From Methylacidiphilum caldifontis (lineage in GTDB: Bacteria; Verrucomicrobiota; Verrucomicrobiia; Methylacidiphilales; Methylacidiphilaceae), in NCBI RefSeq assembly GCF_017310505.1, contig NZ_CP065957.1:744001-808000 (forward strand): DNA of 64,000 nt. Direction: 5' to 3'. This document shows, piece after piece, positions 1 to 8,288 of this stretch. The position numbers and the translations under genes were made by a program. Numbering within the stretch: the stretch's first letter is position 1; the number at the start of each line of letters is the position of its first letter. The notes under the pieces are model-generated. The model searched no databases, was not told where the DNA came from, and worked only from the letters and a program-made list of their open reading frames with translations.

Positions 1-945
1 TTTGCACTCCCCAAGTTTTCTCAAGACGCAAAAAACTTTGCTACCATTTGCCAAAGCCCGTTCGAGAAGATTCCAACACTCGAGGAGTTCATCACCTATA
101 AAAATATACCTCAACCAGTCATCTCGAAACCGCCCATCGCTCCTCTTGGTCCAAGGCCATATATTCCTCCCTTTCCCGTTTTAGATGCTACAAATTACGC
201 CCTCTGCCTTCAACATGTAGGCGATCGAATAGAGCTAATTGGAAAAATCGTCGAGGTTAAAACTGGATCAACTCGCCACAGAAAGCCTTATGTTTTTGTT
301 AACTTTGGACCATGGCAAGGGAAAAGCGTCAGAATCAGCATCTGGTCCGAAGGTCTATCTGCACTTGCACAAAAACCTGACGCACAGAAACCTAATCGCA
401 GTTGGATCGGAAAATGGGTGAGTGTAGTTGGCCTCATGGAACCTCCATACGAAAATCGCAAATATCAATACACTCATTTGGCTATCAGCATCACGCAAGC
501 TAATCAACTTTGTATAATCAGTGAATTGGAGGCTAAGTTCCGCTTATCGAGCACATCAATGATATCACCCAATAAAAATAGAGAAATATTGGAGGGAATA
601 CGCAAGAAAAGCGGCACGTTATCCCCAAGCAAGACATTTACACAAGCGCCATCCAGCCCTAACCAAGCGGTTCTGCAGACCATGAAAAATACTCAATCAT
701 CGAACACAAAGAACGACTGCTTCATTGCCACGGCTGTATACGGACCCGATTCCCCTAAAACCAATGCACTGCGCACTTGGCGCGATAGGGCGCTGGCACC
801 CTCAAAACTAGGGCGCACTTTTATCAGCTGCTATTACACGTTGTCGCCATGGGTTGTGCCGGTCATCGAACGAAACGAACGACTCGCCTCCATCGTGATG
901 AGAATGCTGGATTGGCTCGTTACATGGGTCGGTAAACATCCGTGA
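1..945 (+). CDS. OB-fold / CFI-box C-terminal domain protein (5' end outside window)
   Basis: The reading frame is open from base 1, so the start lies to the left of the window; 314 codons are visible. Residues about 73-165 look like an OB-fold nucleic-acid-binding-type module, with motifs KPYVFVNFG, IWSEGL and WVSVVGLMEPPY. A Ser/Pro/Asn-rich linker follows. The last 75 residues carry a typical CFI-box C-terminal domain: CFIATAVYG, an LRTWRD stretch, and YYTLSPWVVPVI. That domain is a recognised C-terminal module of unknown function, found behind many different N-termini. It is the only apparently intact gene in an island of broken ones. What the missing N-terminus carries cannot be seen. 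Cellular role unknown; the domain calls are from remembered family patterns. Confidence 0.75.
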   Translation, partial: FALPKFSQDAKNFATICQSPFEKIPTLEEFITYKNIPQPVISKPPIAPLGPRPYIPPFPVLDATNYALCLQHVGDRIELIGKIVEVKTGSTRHRKPYVFVNFGPWQGKSVRISIWSEGLSALAQKPDAQKPNRSWIGKWVSVVGLMEPPYENRKYQYTHLAISITQANQLCIISELEAKFRLSSTSMISPNKNREILEGIRKKSGTLSPSKTFTQAPSSPNQAVLQTMKNTQSSNTKNDCFIATAVYGPDSPKTNALRTWRDRALAPSKLGRTFISCYYTLSPWVVPVIERNERLASIVMRMLDWLVTWVGKHP

Positions 946-966
946 TCCCATAGTCCACAATTACCC

Positions 967-1330
967 CTATCCGAGCATGGCGGCCTTGATCCGCTGCACG
1001 ATCGCCGTGCCCAAGCCGTTTATCTTCACTGCCTTCAAGATTCTCATCCCGACAACAAGAGACGCCTGGATTGCCGCTTCCTTGTCCGCTTCTCGGTCTG
1101 TGGGCGGTCTAGCGTCTTACCGTTCGCCCTAGCACGGGCGAGGCTCATTTGCACCCGCTCCCGGATCATGGCCCACTCAAATTCGCCAAAGACCCCGAGC
1201 ATCTGAAATATGGCTTTCCAGACTGGCATCGTGGTATCGATCCCCTGCTAATTTAGATAGAGGTAGATCCCGTATCCGTGGATGTGGATGCCGAACAGGA
1301 AGGAAACCATGTATTGTAGCCTCCGACAAA
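967..1330 (-). pseudogene. Decayed serine recombinase (resolvase/invertase), C-terminal half
   Basis: A 61-residue open stretch (1044-1229) reads VWKAIFQMLGVFGEFEWAM then IRERVQMSLARARANGKT, the classic tail of the resolvase catalytic domain and its long helix. Going upstream the frame continues through a TAG stop into GIDTT-like sequence (YLYLN, stop, QGIDTTMP), the usual peptide just before this block. Downstream, near 1040, the frame shifts and the helix-turn-helix tail resumes as GLGTAIVQRIKAAMLG, ending in TAG at 967-969. At least one stop and one frameshift therefore break it, and the catalytic serine region is not recognisable. It is a dead recombinase and a mark of past mobility in this island. 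Confidence 0.8.
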
Positions 1331-1401
1331 GCGCATCGAGTGCACTCGTACTTGGCAACGTCGGTGGCAATGGCAAAGATAACTTGAAGGTATCATGTAA
1401 C

Positions 1402-1482
1402 GGCTAACGTCCACCATAACCGGTATGTAAAAGCGCCGCTTTATTATGCTTTTGCACGTCCGAGTTGATGGTGTGGTTAGGT
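1402..1482 (-). repeat. Integron-type attC recombination site
   Basis: Read on the minus strand, the 81-bp element starts with ACCTAAC (fits RYYYAAC) and ends with GTTAGCC (one mismatch to GTTRRRY). Between them the arms CACACCAT...ACTCGG and CCGGTTATGGTG pair, leaving single unpaired bases on one arm, as the extrahelical bases of attC sites do. An inner stem AAAAGC/GCTTTT (plus-strand 1429-1434 and 1448-1453) closes the loop. It begins 19 bp after the restored stop of the DUF6804 gene and has the same orientation, which is where a cassette attC sits. No integrase gene or second attC was found. The call rests on structure and position, not on a model search. Confidence 0.7.
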
Positions 1483-1500
1483 GTCTTCATTTTCAGCCTG

Positions 1501-1781
1501 CTATACATGACTTTTGGTTAGCAGCAAGAACAACCCAGCACAAATGTCGATAAATGCCCAAAACTCTTTTGGCAGTGAATTTTGACGATTGGGTTAAAAA
1601 GACTCGCGAGTAGCCCAAAGACCCACGGAAGAGATTGGTCTTTACGATTGTAACTTACGAGTGCAGCCCACGCAAACACCCCTGTTATCACAAAGCGCAG
1701 GAGCATGTGGTAGCCATATGGCAAAGGCGCAGCCCCAATGAATAATATTGCAACTGCGATATAAATTACGGCTACAGGCAT
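1501..1781 (-). pseudogene. DUF6804-family small membrane protein, frameshifted near its 3' end
   Basis: The first about 67 residues match a small inner-membrane family (DUF6804 as I recall it): three hydrophobic segments with LPYGYHMLLR and LFNPIVKIH. After KIH the frame goes wrong and stops at 1518. Restoring one missing C, near 1580, gives the expected family ending LPKEFWAFIDICAGLFLLL and a TAG at 1501-1503. The gene is therefore one base from being intact; a sequencing error or a very recent mutation would explain it. Function unknown. The attC-like site begins 19 bp downstream, so this is a plausible gene cassette. The 97-residue membrane gene ends just upstream. Confidence 0.75.
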
Positions 1782-1784
1782 TGG

Positions 1785-2027
1785 CTATGACCTGCTTAAG
1801 AATTTTTTCTGGACTCCCGCGCCCATTGTATGTATGACTCCGATAATCACAAGTGGACCAAAGAAAAGACTGCCCACCTGTAGCCATGACAAGTGCCAAG
1901 CTGTCACAACACCGAACATCCCGACTATGGTACCTACAAGTGCCATGTATTCAGTAAACAACCCTCGATTGAAGTCGAATGCTTTATTCTCGATGGAAAT
2001 TGTGGCTATCCACTGAACATCAGGCAT
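1785..2027 (-). CDS. Small hypothetical membrane protein
   Basis: The frame is open from 2078, but the methionine at 2027 (MPDVQWIATI) looks the better start, because the 17 residues before it are polar and unlike the rest. That gives 80 residues with two hydrophobic stretches (MALVGTIVGMFGVVTAW and VGSLFFGPLVIIGVIHTMG) and a basic tail KKFLSRS. I do not recognise a family. It ends a few bases before the DUF6804 gene on the same strand, so the two could be co-transcribed and could have arrived together as one cassette. It may also be a remnant, since the upstream sequence is disordered. Confidence 0.4.
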   Translation of the reverse strand: MPDVQWIATISIENKAFDFNRGLFTEYMALVGTIVGMFGVVTAWHLSWLQVGSLFFGPLVIIGVIHTMGAGVQKKFLSRS

Positions 2028-2255
2028 GTTTACGGTCGCCCTTGAGGAGACGTCTCCGCAATCCGCTGATACCTGCACCTCGGCGGAAACTCATTCTTTT
2101 GCTCCCGCCTTGCAGCAACCAGGGATGCGAATTGTACCGATGGATTGGTAACTTGGCTACCCAGCAACTTGAACGCAAATGCCAGTATTGTACACCAGAT
2201 TTTTCGGCACAATTCCTCCCCAGAATAAAGTCAGGGGTTTCCTTGCGGAGGGTCT

Positions 2256-2593
2256 ATGAAACATCATCAACCCATCGAGCGAGCGCGCTACCCATCGTGG
2301 CCAGCACTCTGGGCCGGAAATTCGGCGTCCAGGTCGCCATCGGTGGCGATCAGGCGGCGACTGACGGAAAGGCCATCGTCCTTACCGCGTCCGCCATGGA
2401 CGAGGTAAAGACCGTCCTTTGGGGCTACCTGGCCCAAGAAGCAGGTCATGTTCGCCCAACTGACTTTGAGATCTTCAAGGATGTGGCCGACTGGCCGCTG
2501 CGGAAGGCAACCCTTAACGTTTTGAAGGACATCCAGATCGAATTGGCGTGCGGTTTTAAAATGGACATTCTGCCGCTGCTGGTTCGGGAGTGA
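2256..2593 (+). pseudogene. Fragment of a CobT-like/VWA-type mobile-element protein
   Basis: From about 2275 the frame reads ALPIVASTLGRKFGVQVAIG, then TDGKAIVLTA, WGYLAQEAGHVRPTDF and LNVLKDIQIE. This resembles the N-terminal region of CobT-like VWA proteins carried on plasmids and integrative elements, where the motif is usually an HEAGH metallopeptidase-like signature. Here the first His is Gln (QEAGH). An ATG at 2256 starts MKHHQPIER in another frame, suggesting a one-base shift before ALPIV. After KDIQIE the sequence soon stops, so hundreds of residues are missing. A non-functional fragment. Confidence 0.5.
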
Positions 2594-2604
2594 ATGTAAT
2601 CAAC

Positions 2605-2970
2605 TTTGTTGCTGTTTGAGCAGGAATGAGTAAGTCTGATGGAACGGCTCGCGCATACGCACCCATCCAAGCAGAGAGATGCGGATGCGGCAGCCGTTAC
2701 CGAAAAAGTGCTCGTTGGTAAGGATAAAGTGGTCGTCGCGGCCTTTTTCCTAAGATTTGGGATTTTCGCCCACCCTACCCAAAAGTTTCTTGAATGCTTC
2801 GCCTAGCTATATGATCTCCATCTGCAAGGAGCATTTGCTGATGTTCTGCATCCAAGAGAAACGCTCACGCTTTATGGCACCCAAGCTGTCGGCGCAGTGC
2901 CAACGGTACGGACAAAGTAGGTTGCCTGCGTGTTGTTGGGGTCAAGGGCAATTTTGTAAGTCATCAGCAT
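2605..2970 (-). pseudogene. tnpB: IS607-family tnpB remnant (5' part)
   Basis: The ATG at 2970 overlaps the end of the recombinase frame (GCATGCTGATG), as in IS607 elements. It begins MLMTYKIALDPNNTQATYFV, a typical TnpB N-terminus. After a frame change the family pattern continues as IKRERFSWM, LGEAFKKLLGRVGENPKS, KGRDDHFILTNEHF and GCRIRISLLGWVRMREP, broken by at least two in-frame stops. The similarity fades near 2605 beside the CobT-like fragment, so the RuvC-like and zinc-finger parts are missing. No RNA-guided nuclease activity can remain. Frames and stops were read by eye from the reverse strand. Confidence 0.75.
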
Positions 2971-3592
2971 GCCTGTGCCTCCTCAACCACTTTCTTCACG
3001 CCATCAAACAGCTTCCAGTTCTTGCATGAACGTTGCCGCAGAGCCGAGCACTGAACACCGTGATGATCTCCAGTACGTCCTTGGCCAAGTCTTCCTCGAA
3101 GGTCGTCTCCTCGCCCTAGTTGAAAATGGCCATTTTAACATTCTTTGCCTCGCAAATGGCAAAGACCAGTTCCGCGCCGAAGCGTAGTAGCCGATCTTTA
3201 TGCGTGATGACGAGTCGTCCAACTTGGCCTATAGGGATTGCATTAGCAGACGCTTCAACCTCTTCTTGGGGTAGTTCATGGCCCAATCCAGATCGGCAAT
3301 GACCTCAAACGTCCATCCTTGACGGTCACAATAAAGTTCCAGCACTTGTTTTTGCCGCTTCAGGTCATCTTCCTAACCGTGGCTGGACAGGCATGAATAG
3401 CCCTCGGTCCGGCGCTACGCGTCCGCCTCGGCACTGAACAGTTCAGGCTTGATCTTGGCCAGGTCATAGCGGCGATGGCCGCCTCGCCGTGTGTTCGGCG
3501 GCCAGTCTGCCCGTCGCCTCACAGAAGCGCAGCGTCACAATCGATACGCCCAACACCCAGGCGGCGTCACCAATGCTTACCAATATTTCCAT
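2964..3592 (-). pseudogene. tnpA: IS607-family serine recombinase remnant (tnpA)
   Basis: It starts with a MerR-like DNA-binding module: MEILVSIGDAAWVLGVSIVT, a frameshift, then RRYDLAKIKPELFSAEADA. The catalytic domain follows in pieces: LKRQKQVLELYCDRQGWTFE, GQVGRLVITHKDRLLR, FGAELVFAICEAKNVKMAIF, GEETTFEEDLAKDVLEIITV and KNWKLFDGVKKVVEEAQAC. Several in-frame stops and three or more frameshifts break it. Module order and the overlap with tnpB identify IS607. It lies directly left of the first normal chromosomal gene and may mark the island boundary. Inactive. Confidence 0.85.
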
Positions 3593-3643
3593 ATTGGAGA
3601 GTATCGAATTTGGAATTCAACCTAACTGTTTATCCCCTTCCCT

Positions 3644-3937
3644 TCAACTCCTATTGATCAAAGATAAAGCAATGGTTTTCCACTCCGAGTCGAAATCTTC
3701 CCCTGGCTGTTTTCCCGCCCTTGAATACCAATACTGGCTGTTTGGAATATCTCCTTCTTTGCGATGCAAAAAAGCATGAACCCAGTAGCAATCTTTATCC
3801 TCATGACTCTGCACAATGCGATGGGCTTTTTGCCAATTGCCCTTTTTTTCAAAAAACAGGGCTTGAAGGGCAGCAGAAAGAAATTCGGGTGGACTATCGT
3901 TTTTTTCTATGATATCGAAAAATTCCTGTAAGCTCAT
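3644..3937 (-). CDS. Conserved small hypothetical protein
   Basis: Ninety-seven residues, starting MSLQEFFDIIEKND. The pattern LQALFFEKKGNWQKAHRIVQ, WVHAFLHRKEGD and YWYSRAGKQ matches a widespread family of roughly 100-residue cytosolic proteins of unknown function. The KGNWQKAH and WVHAFLHRKEGD stretches look like a short helical-repeat fold. It has no signal peptide. It is the first intact, ordinary-composition gene to the right of the island, and converges with nothing nearby. The DsbA-like gene starts 90 bp away on the other strand, so the two promoters must lie in 3938-4026. No function can be assigned. Confidence 0.8.
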   Translation of the reverse strand: MSLQEFFDIIEKNDSPPEFLSAALQALFFEKKGNWQKAHRIVQSHEDKDCYWVHAFLHRKEGDIPNSQYWYSRAGKQPGEDFDSEWKTIALSLINRS

Positions 3938-4026
3938 AGAAAATCTAAATTTACATGATTCAGCGGCTAAACTGGATTCTTTTTTATAAGAAGAAAGGGA
4001 TTTTGACTATAATTTTTTGTTAAGAT

Positions 4027-4731
4027 ATGACCACATTCATTATAAGTAGGCTTTTGCCCCTTATCCTTTATTTTTTGCTTTTTCCCCTGATTTCAGGAGC
4101 TAAACCAAACGCCGAACCGATTCCCCCTTCCCCTCTTCCTCCGCTGTCCGCCGAGGCGAGAGCAAAAATCTTGAGGCCTTTATCTATAGATTGGATACAG
4201 GGAGAACCAAACGCTGCTGTGATCATTATCGAATATCTGGATCTGGAATGCCCAGTTTGTGCCGCCTACTACCCTCTGCTGCAGGAGCTGAAAAAGAAAT
4301 ACGGTGATAAAATATCCTGGATCATGCGTCATAATCCCTCTATTTCCCATCCTGAAGCATTCCCCGCTTCCATGGCTGCTGAAGCAGCTGGCCGGCAAGG
4401 AAAATTCTGGGATATGGTTAGCTTGCTTTTAAAAAACCAGAAAGAATGGTCTTTCAAGTCTAGCTGCACAGAGTGGTTTATTCACTATGCACAAGAACTC
4501 GGATTAAATGTAGAGCAGTTTAAAAAAGATCTCCAGGGTGTAGAAGGCATTCCTCTTCGGAAAAGGATTCTTGCTGACTGTCTTTCTGCCATTAGAGTCG
4601 GTGTAGATGGAAATCCTAGTTTTTTTATCAATGGAGAAAAAATTACCAATCCATCTAACCTCCAGGAGTTTTCGACGTTGATAGAAGCTGAATTAATAAA
4701 AAAGAAATCAACCCTCTCCCAAAAAAATTAA
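4027..4731 (+). CDS. DsbA-like thioredoxin-fold protein, exported
   Basis: An N-terminal signal segment (residues about 5-25: LLPLILYFLLFPLISGA) is followed by a thioredoxin fold with a CPVC active-site motif in LDLECPVCAAYYPLLQEL. The helical insert and the cis-Pro region GNPSFFINGEKI near the C-terminus fit the DsbA/BdbD-like thioredoxin_4 group. It should act in the periplasm as a thiol oxidoreductase; substrate and partner are unknown and no DsbB gene is near. It stands alone, with a convergent glycosyltransferase 64 bp downstream. Length (234 residues) is normal for the family. Confidence 0.85.
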   Translation: MTTFIISRLLPLILYFLLFPLISGAKPNAEPIPPSPLPPLSAEARAKILRPLSIDWIQGEPNAAVIIIEYLDLECPVCAAYYPLLQELKKKYGDKISWIMRHNPSISHPEAFPASMAAEAAGRQGKFWDMVSLLLKNQKEWSFKSSCTEWFIHYAQELGLNVEQFKKDLQGVEGIPLRKRILADCLSAIRVGVDGNPSFFINGEKITNPSNLQEFSTLIEAELIKKKSTLSQKN

Positions 4732-4795
4732 AGCAATACGCTTTTTGCCAATCAATTATCATCATGCAGTGCGATAGGAAGGGGACAAAAAAAGA

Positions 4796-5830
4796 TTATT
4801 TTCTTTTTTCGGCAATAACCTTCTGATAGAGGGAAATGTAGGATTCTGCCATCTTTTGTGCTGAGAATCGCTTTTCGAACCTCTCACGACATTGTTTTCT
4901 GTTAAAGGTATGGATCTGGCTTAAAACATTAACCGCTTCTTGAACATTTTGAACGATAAACCCCGTGATTCCATGATCAACAACCTCGGGAATTGATCCT
5001 TGTGGGTAAGCGATGACGGGAGTGCCGCAAGCCATGGCTTCAATCATGGAAAGCCCAAAAGGTTCTGGCCAACAGACAGGAAAGAGCAGGGCCAAAGCTC
5101 CTCCCAAAAGTTCGTTTTTCTCCTTATCGGTGATTTCTCCCAAATACTCGATGTTTTTCTTTTTGAACTCAGGCAGAAGTTTTTCAAAATAGGCATCGTC
5201 TCCCAGTCCTACACGGGCTGCAATTTTTAACTTTAATCCTGCCATTCTCGCTATCGCTAAAGCATCATCCACTCCTTTTTCGGGAGATATTCTGCCCAAG
5301 AAAACGATATAATCAGAAGGATTTTCACTCAGCTGATAAAGAGACAAAGGAAGTCCATGATGAACCGTCCCTACCCAGCGTGCCAAAGCCAATCCCTGCC
5401 TTTGTACATGGGATATGGACGAAAGGGGAATATCTTGAAACTCTCGAAAAAACGGGATGTATTCGGGAAAATCCATGCGTCCATGGGGAGTAGTTAGATG
5501 GGGAACATCAAGCCTTCGTACAATAGGGAAATGGAAAAAATCGGTATGAAAATGGATAATATCAAACTGATCTTTATGTTTAAGCACTTCCTCCAGCAAA
5601 AGAACGTGGTAAACCTGGGGATTAACACAACGCTGAGTATCTTCCCAGAGAGCTTTGGGTATAATCGGATAGAGTCGAGAAGAAGTTTTTGAATCACCGC
5701 TGGCAAAAAGACAAACTTCGTGTCCCGCTTTTACAAGCTCTTCGGTTAAATAAGAAATTATCCGTTCTGTCCCTCCGTAACGGGGAGGAGGAACCGGTTC
5801 GTAAAGTGATGCAACCTGCGCTATTCTCAA
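4796..5830 (-). CDS. GT4-family glycosyltransferase
   Basis: It has the two-domain layout of retaining GT-B enzymes. The N-terminal domain contains PPRYGGTERIISYLTEELVK (glycine loop) and FHTDFFHFP. The C-terminal nucleotide-sugar domain contains YIVFLGRISPEKGVDDALAI and the E-x7-E region FPVCWPEPFGLSMIEAMACG. At 344 residues it is slightly shorter than the usual 370-400. The start MRIAQVASLYEPVPPP gives the canonical first strand. Sugar donor and acceptor cannot be read from the sequence. It is a single-gene unit, convergent with the DsbA-like gene. Confidence 0.9.
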   Translation of the reverse strand: MRIAQVASLYEPVPPPRYGGTERIISYLTEELVKAGHEVCLFASGDSKTSSRLYPIIPKALWEDTQRCVNPQVYHVLLLEEVLKHKDQFDIIHFHTDFFHFPIVRRLDVPHLTTPHGRMDFPEYIPFFREFQDIPLSSISHVQRQGLALARWVGTVHHGLPLSLYQLSENPSDYIVFLGRISPEKGVDDALAIARMAGLKLKIAARVGLGDDAYFEKLLPEFKKKNIEYLGEITDKEKNELLGGALALLFPVCWPEPFGLSMIEAMACGTPVIAYPQGSIPEVVDHGITGFIVQNVQEAVNVLSQIHTFNRKQCRERFEKRFSAQKMAESYISLYQKVIAEKRK

Positions 5831-6042
5831 AGAAAAGACTCCTTTTAATCCAATGGTTGTAAAGTATTAGCTAAAAAAACCAAAATAACTTGCAAGTAAA
5901 TTTATTGGTTTTGAGCCATTCAAAAAATATTTTTATCAATTTATCATCTTTTTCTATCCAACGATCCAACTATCATGTTCCATCTTGCCCTGTCCTCTCT
6001 TCGCTGGAAAATGTAATTGAGCTAGCCTATGTTAATAAAAAA

Positions 6043-6050
6043 AAGGAGAT
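6043..6050 (+). promoter_or_regulatory. Strong Shine-Dalgarno that fixes the DUF302 start
   Basis: AAGGAGAT lies 4 bases before the ATG at 6055. The frame is open from 5890, but the upstream 55 codons have no family resemblance and no ribosome site, so this signal decides the start. Such a strong site is rare in this window. Confidence 0.7.
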
Positions 6051-6054
6051 ATTT

Positions 6055-6435
6055 ATGCTTATTACCTTCGAAAGCAAAAAGGAGATCGAAGAACTAAGGA
6101 AGTCCCTGGAAATAAATGCCGCAGAAAAAAATTTTGGGGTCATGGGGGTCCATGACATTTCAAAGACGCTAGAAAACAAAGGTTTTCGGTTAGATTACAG
6201 ATGTCTTATACTAGAAATTTGTTCTCCACGGTTCGCCAAGCAAGTCCTGGAACAGAACCCTGAAGTTTCAACCGCTCTTCCATGCAGAATTGCTGTATAC
6301 GAACATCAATCTCACAGAGTAGTTGCTACCCTTTCCCCACGGGCAATTGTTGAGTTATTCAAGGCTCCGGGATTATATAAAGTTGCTGAAGAAGTGGAAA
6401 ACATTCTCAAGGAGATCATGCAAAAATCTATTTAA
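6055..6435 (+). CDS. DUF302 domain protein
   Basis: The 126-residue protein MLITFESKKEIEELRKSLE... matches the DUF302 fold: GVMGVHDISKTLENKGF, then a hydrophobic strand with YRCLILEICSPRFAKQVLE, ALPCRIAVYE and a C-terminal helix. Members are cytosolic and of unknown function; some occur with redox or sulfur proteins. There is no signal peptide. Its TAA overlaps the ATG of nrdD (TAATG), so the two are translationally coupled. That ties this protein to anaerobic ribonucleotide reduction in this organism, which is an inference from position only. Confidence 0.8.
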   Translation: MLITFESKKEIEELRKSLEINAAEKNFGVMGVHDISKTLENKGFRLDYRCLILEICSPRFAKQVLEQNPEVSTALPCRIAVYEHQSHRVVATLSPRAIVELFKAPGLYKVAEEVENILKEIMQKSI

Positions 6436-8288
6436 TGAGCTTGCCCTCCCCTATGAACGAATCCTCAACGAAAGAAAACTCAACTGTCACAGAGCTTGTG
6501 GATAGCTATCTTTCCAGGTCAAACTGGGAAGTGAAAGAAAACAGCAACATGTCCTATTCTCTTCAAGGACTTAATTTTTATCTTTCATCGAAAATTTCAA
6601 GAACCTATTGGTTAGAGAAAATTTATCCGCCCGAAGTCAAAGAAGCCTTCGAAAGAGGTGATTTTCATATCCACAATCTCCAAGTATTGGGAGTCTATTG
6701 CATGGGATGGGATCTAGCCGATTTGCTTGAAAAAGGATTCAGGGGTGTAGAAGGCAGGATGGAAAGTGGGCCTCCTCAACATTTCAGCTCCGCTCTAAAC
6801 CAAATTGTAAACTTCTTTTATACTCTACAGGGAGAGGCAGCCGGCGCACAAGCTTTCTCAAATTTTGACACGCTACTTGCTCCTTTTATCCGTTACGACA
6901 ACCTGAAGGAACAGGAAATTAGACAACTGCTCCAGCAATTTTTGTTTAATTTAAATGTTCCCACCCGCGTCGGCTTCCAAGCCCCATTCACCAACTTGAC
7001 CCTAGATTTAAACCCTCCCCATTTTCTACAAAACGAAGCTGTTTTAATCGGGGCTAAAACCAAGAAAGAAACCTATGGAGAGTTCCAAGAAGAAATAGAT
7101 GTTTTGAACCGGTTATTTTGCGAGACTTTTTTAGAAGGGGATTTTCGGGGTAGGGTTTTCACATTCCCGATTCCGACCTATAACATAACCCCTCAATTTC
7201 CCTGGAAGAGTGATTCGACTACAGCGCTTTGGAAAATGACCGCAAAATATGGAATCCCCTACTTTGCCAACTTTATCAATTCGGATTTAAAAGTTGATGA
7301 TGTCCGAAGCATGTGCTGTCGGCTAAGGCTTGATTTGACGCAGCTTTTACGACGCGGTGGGAGTCTTTTTGGCTCAAACCCCTTGACCGGTTCAATCGGG
7401 GTAGTCACTCTCAATCTTCCTCGAATAGGATTTCTTTCAAAAAGCGAATCGGAGTTTTTTGAAAGGCTTCTGGAACTGACGGAACTAGCCAAAATAGCCC
7501 TTGAAACCAAAAGGAAAGCTATTGAAAGTTGGATGGAAAAAGGCCTTTATCCCTACAGCAAGTTCTATTTAAAGAATGTTTACCAAAGATTTGGAGCCTA
7601 CTGGGCAAACCACTTTTCAACCATTGGGGTTATAGGCATGAACGAAGCCTGTTTAAATTTTATCGGTAAAAGCATAGCTGAGCCCGAAGGAAAGGCCTTG
7701 GCGATTAAAGTCCTCGATGTGCTCAGAAAGACTTTGCTTAGCTTTCAAAAGGATACTCAAAACTATTATAACCTTGAAGCTACTCCTGCCGAAGCTACAA
7801 GCTACCGGCTAGCTCGAATCGACAAGAAAATGTTTCCCAATATTCGTGTTGCCAACGAGGAAGCGGTAAAAAAAGGAGCTGAGCCTTTCTATACGAACTC
7901 GACTCAACTGCCAGTTAATTTTACTACTGATCCTTTTGTAGCCTTAGATCATCAGGAAGAACTCCAATGTCGCTATACGGGAGGAACCGTACTTCATTTT
8001 TTCCTTGGACAAAAAATAGACGAACCGCTGGCAATCGCTCCTTTTATCCAAACCGTTTGTACAAACTACAAAATTCCCTATTTTACCCTAACCCCCACTT
8101 TTTCCATCTGTCCAGAACATGGTTATCTTTCTGGAGAACAGGCTCAGTGTCCACGGTGCGGCAGGCCATGCGAAATATACTCTAGAGTAGTTGGCTATCT
8201 GCGGCCTGTTAATCAATGGAACCCAGGAAAACAAGAAGAGTTTAAACTCAGGAAGACTTTTATCCTCAATGAAAATAGGGGGCATTGA
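6435..8288 (+). CDS. nrdD: Anaerobic (class III) ribonucleoside-triphosphate reductase
   Basis: It reduces ribonucleotides to deoxyribonucleotides with a glycyl radical, under anoxia. Visible features are FHIHNLQVLGVYCMGWDLAD (first active-site Cys), VRSMCCRLRLD (thiyl Cys), a zinc site CPEHGYLSGEQAQCPRCG, and the glycyl radical motif RVVGYLRPVNQWN near the C-terminus. At 617 residues it is shorter than the E. coli enzyme (about 712), and no ATP-cone is evident at the N-terminus, as in several thermophile NrdDs. It overlaps DUF302 upstream and nrdG downstream, so all three form one coupled operon. Probably induced at low oxygen, but no regulator site was seen. Confidence 0.95.
   Translation: MSLPSPMNESSTKENSTVTELVDSYLSRSNWEVKENSNMSYSLQGLNFYLSSKISRTYWLEKIYPPEVKEAFERGDFHIHNLQVLGVYCMGWDLADLLEKGFRGVEGRMESGPPQHFSSALNQIVNFFYTLQGEAAGAQAFSNFDTLLAPFIRYDNLKEQEIRQLLQQFLFNLNVPTRVGFQAPFTNLTLDLNPPHFLQNEAVLIGAKTKKETYGEFQEEIDVLNRLFCETFLEGDFRGRVFTFPIPTYNITPQFPWKSDSTTALWKMTAKYGIPYFANFINSDLKVDDVRSMCCRLRLDLTQLLRRGGSLFGSNPLTGSIGVVTLNLPRIGFLSKSESEFFERLLELTELAKIALETKRKAIESWMEKGLYPYSKFYLKNVYQRFGAYWANHFSTIGVIGMNEACLNFIGKSIAEPEGKALAIKVLDVLRKTLLSFQKDTQNYYNLEATPAEATSYRLARIDKKMFPNIRVANEEAVKKGAEPFYTNSTQLPVNFTTDPFVALDHQEELQCRYTGGTVLHFFLGQKIDEPLAIAPFIQTVCTNYKIPYFTLTPTFSICPEHGYLSGEQAQCPRCGRPCEIYSRVVGYLRPVNQWNPGKQEEFKLRKTFILNENRGH

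Noticed and set aside
2605-3592. A TnpB-type RNA-guided nuclease system
   Set aside because: The remnant has multiple stops and lacks the nuclease domain, so no functional system can be claimed.
1-3640. A complete integron or a prophage
   Set aside because: No integrase, no structural phage genes, and only one attC-like site; the region is a mosaic of fragments.
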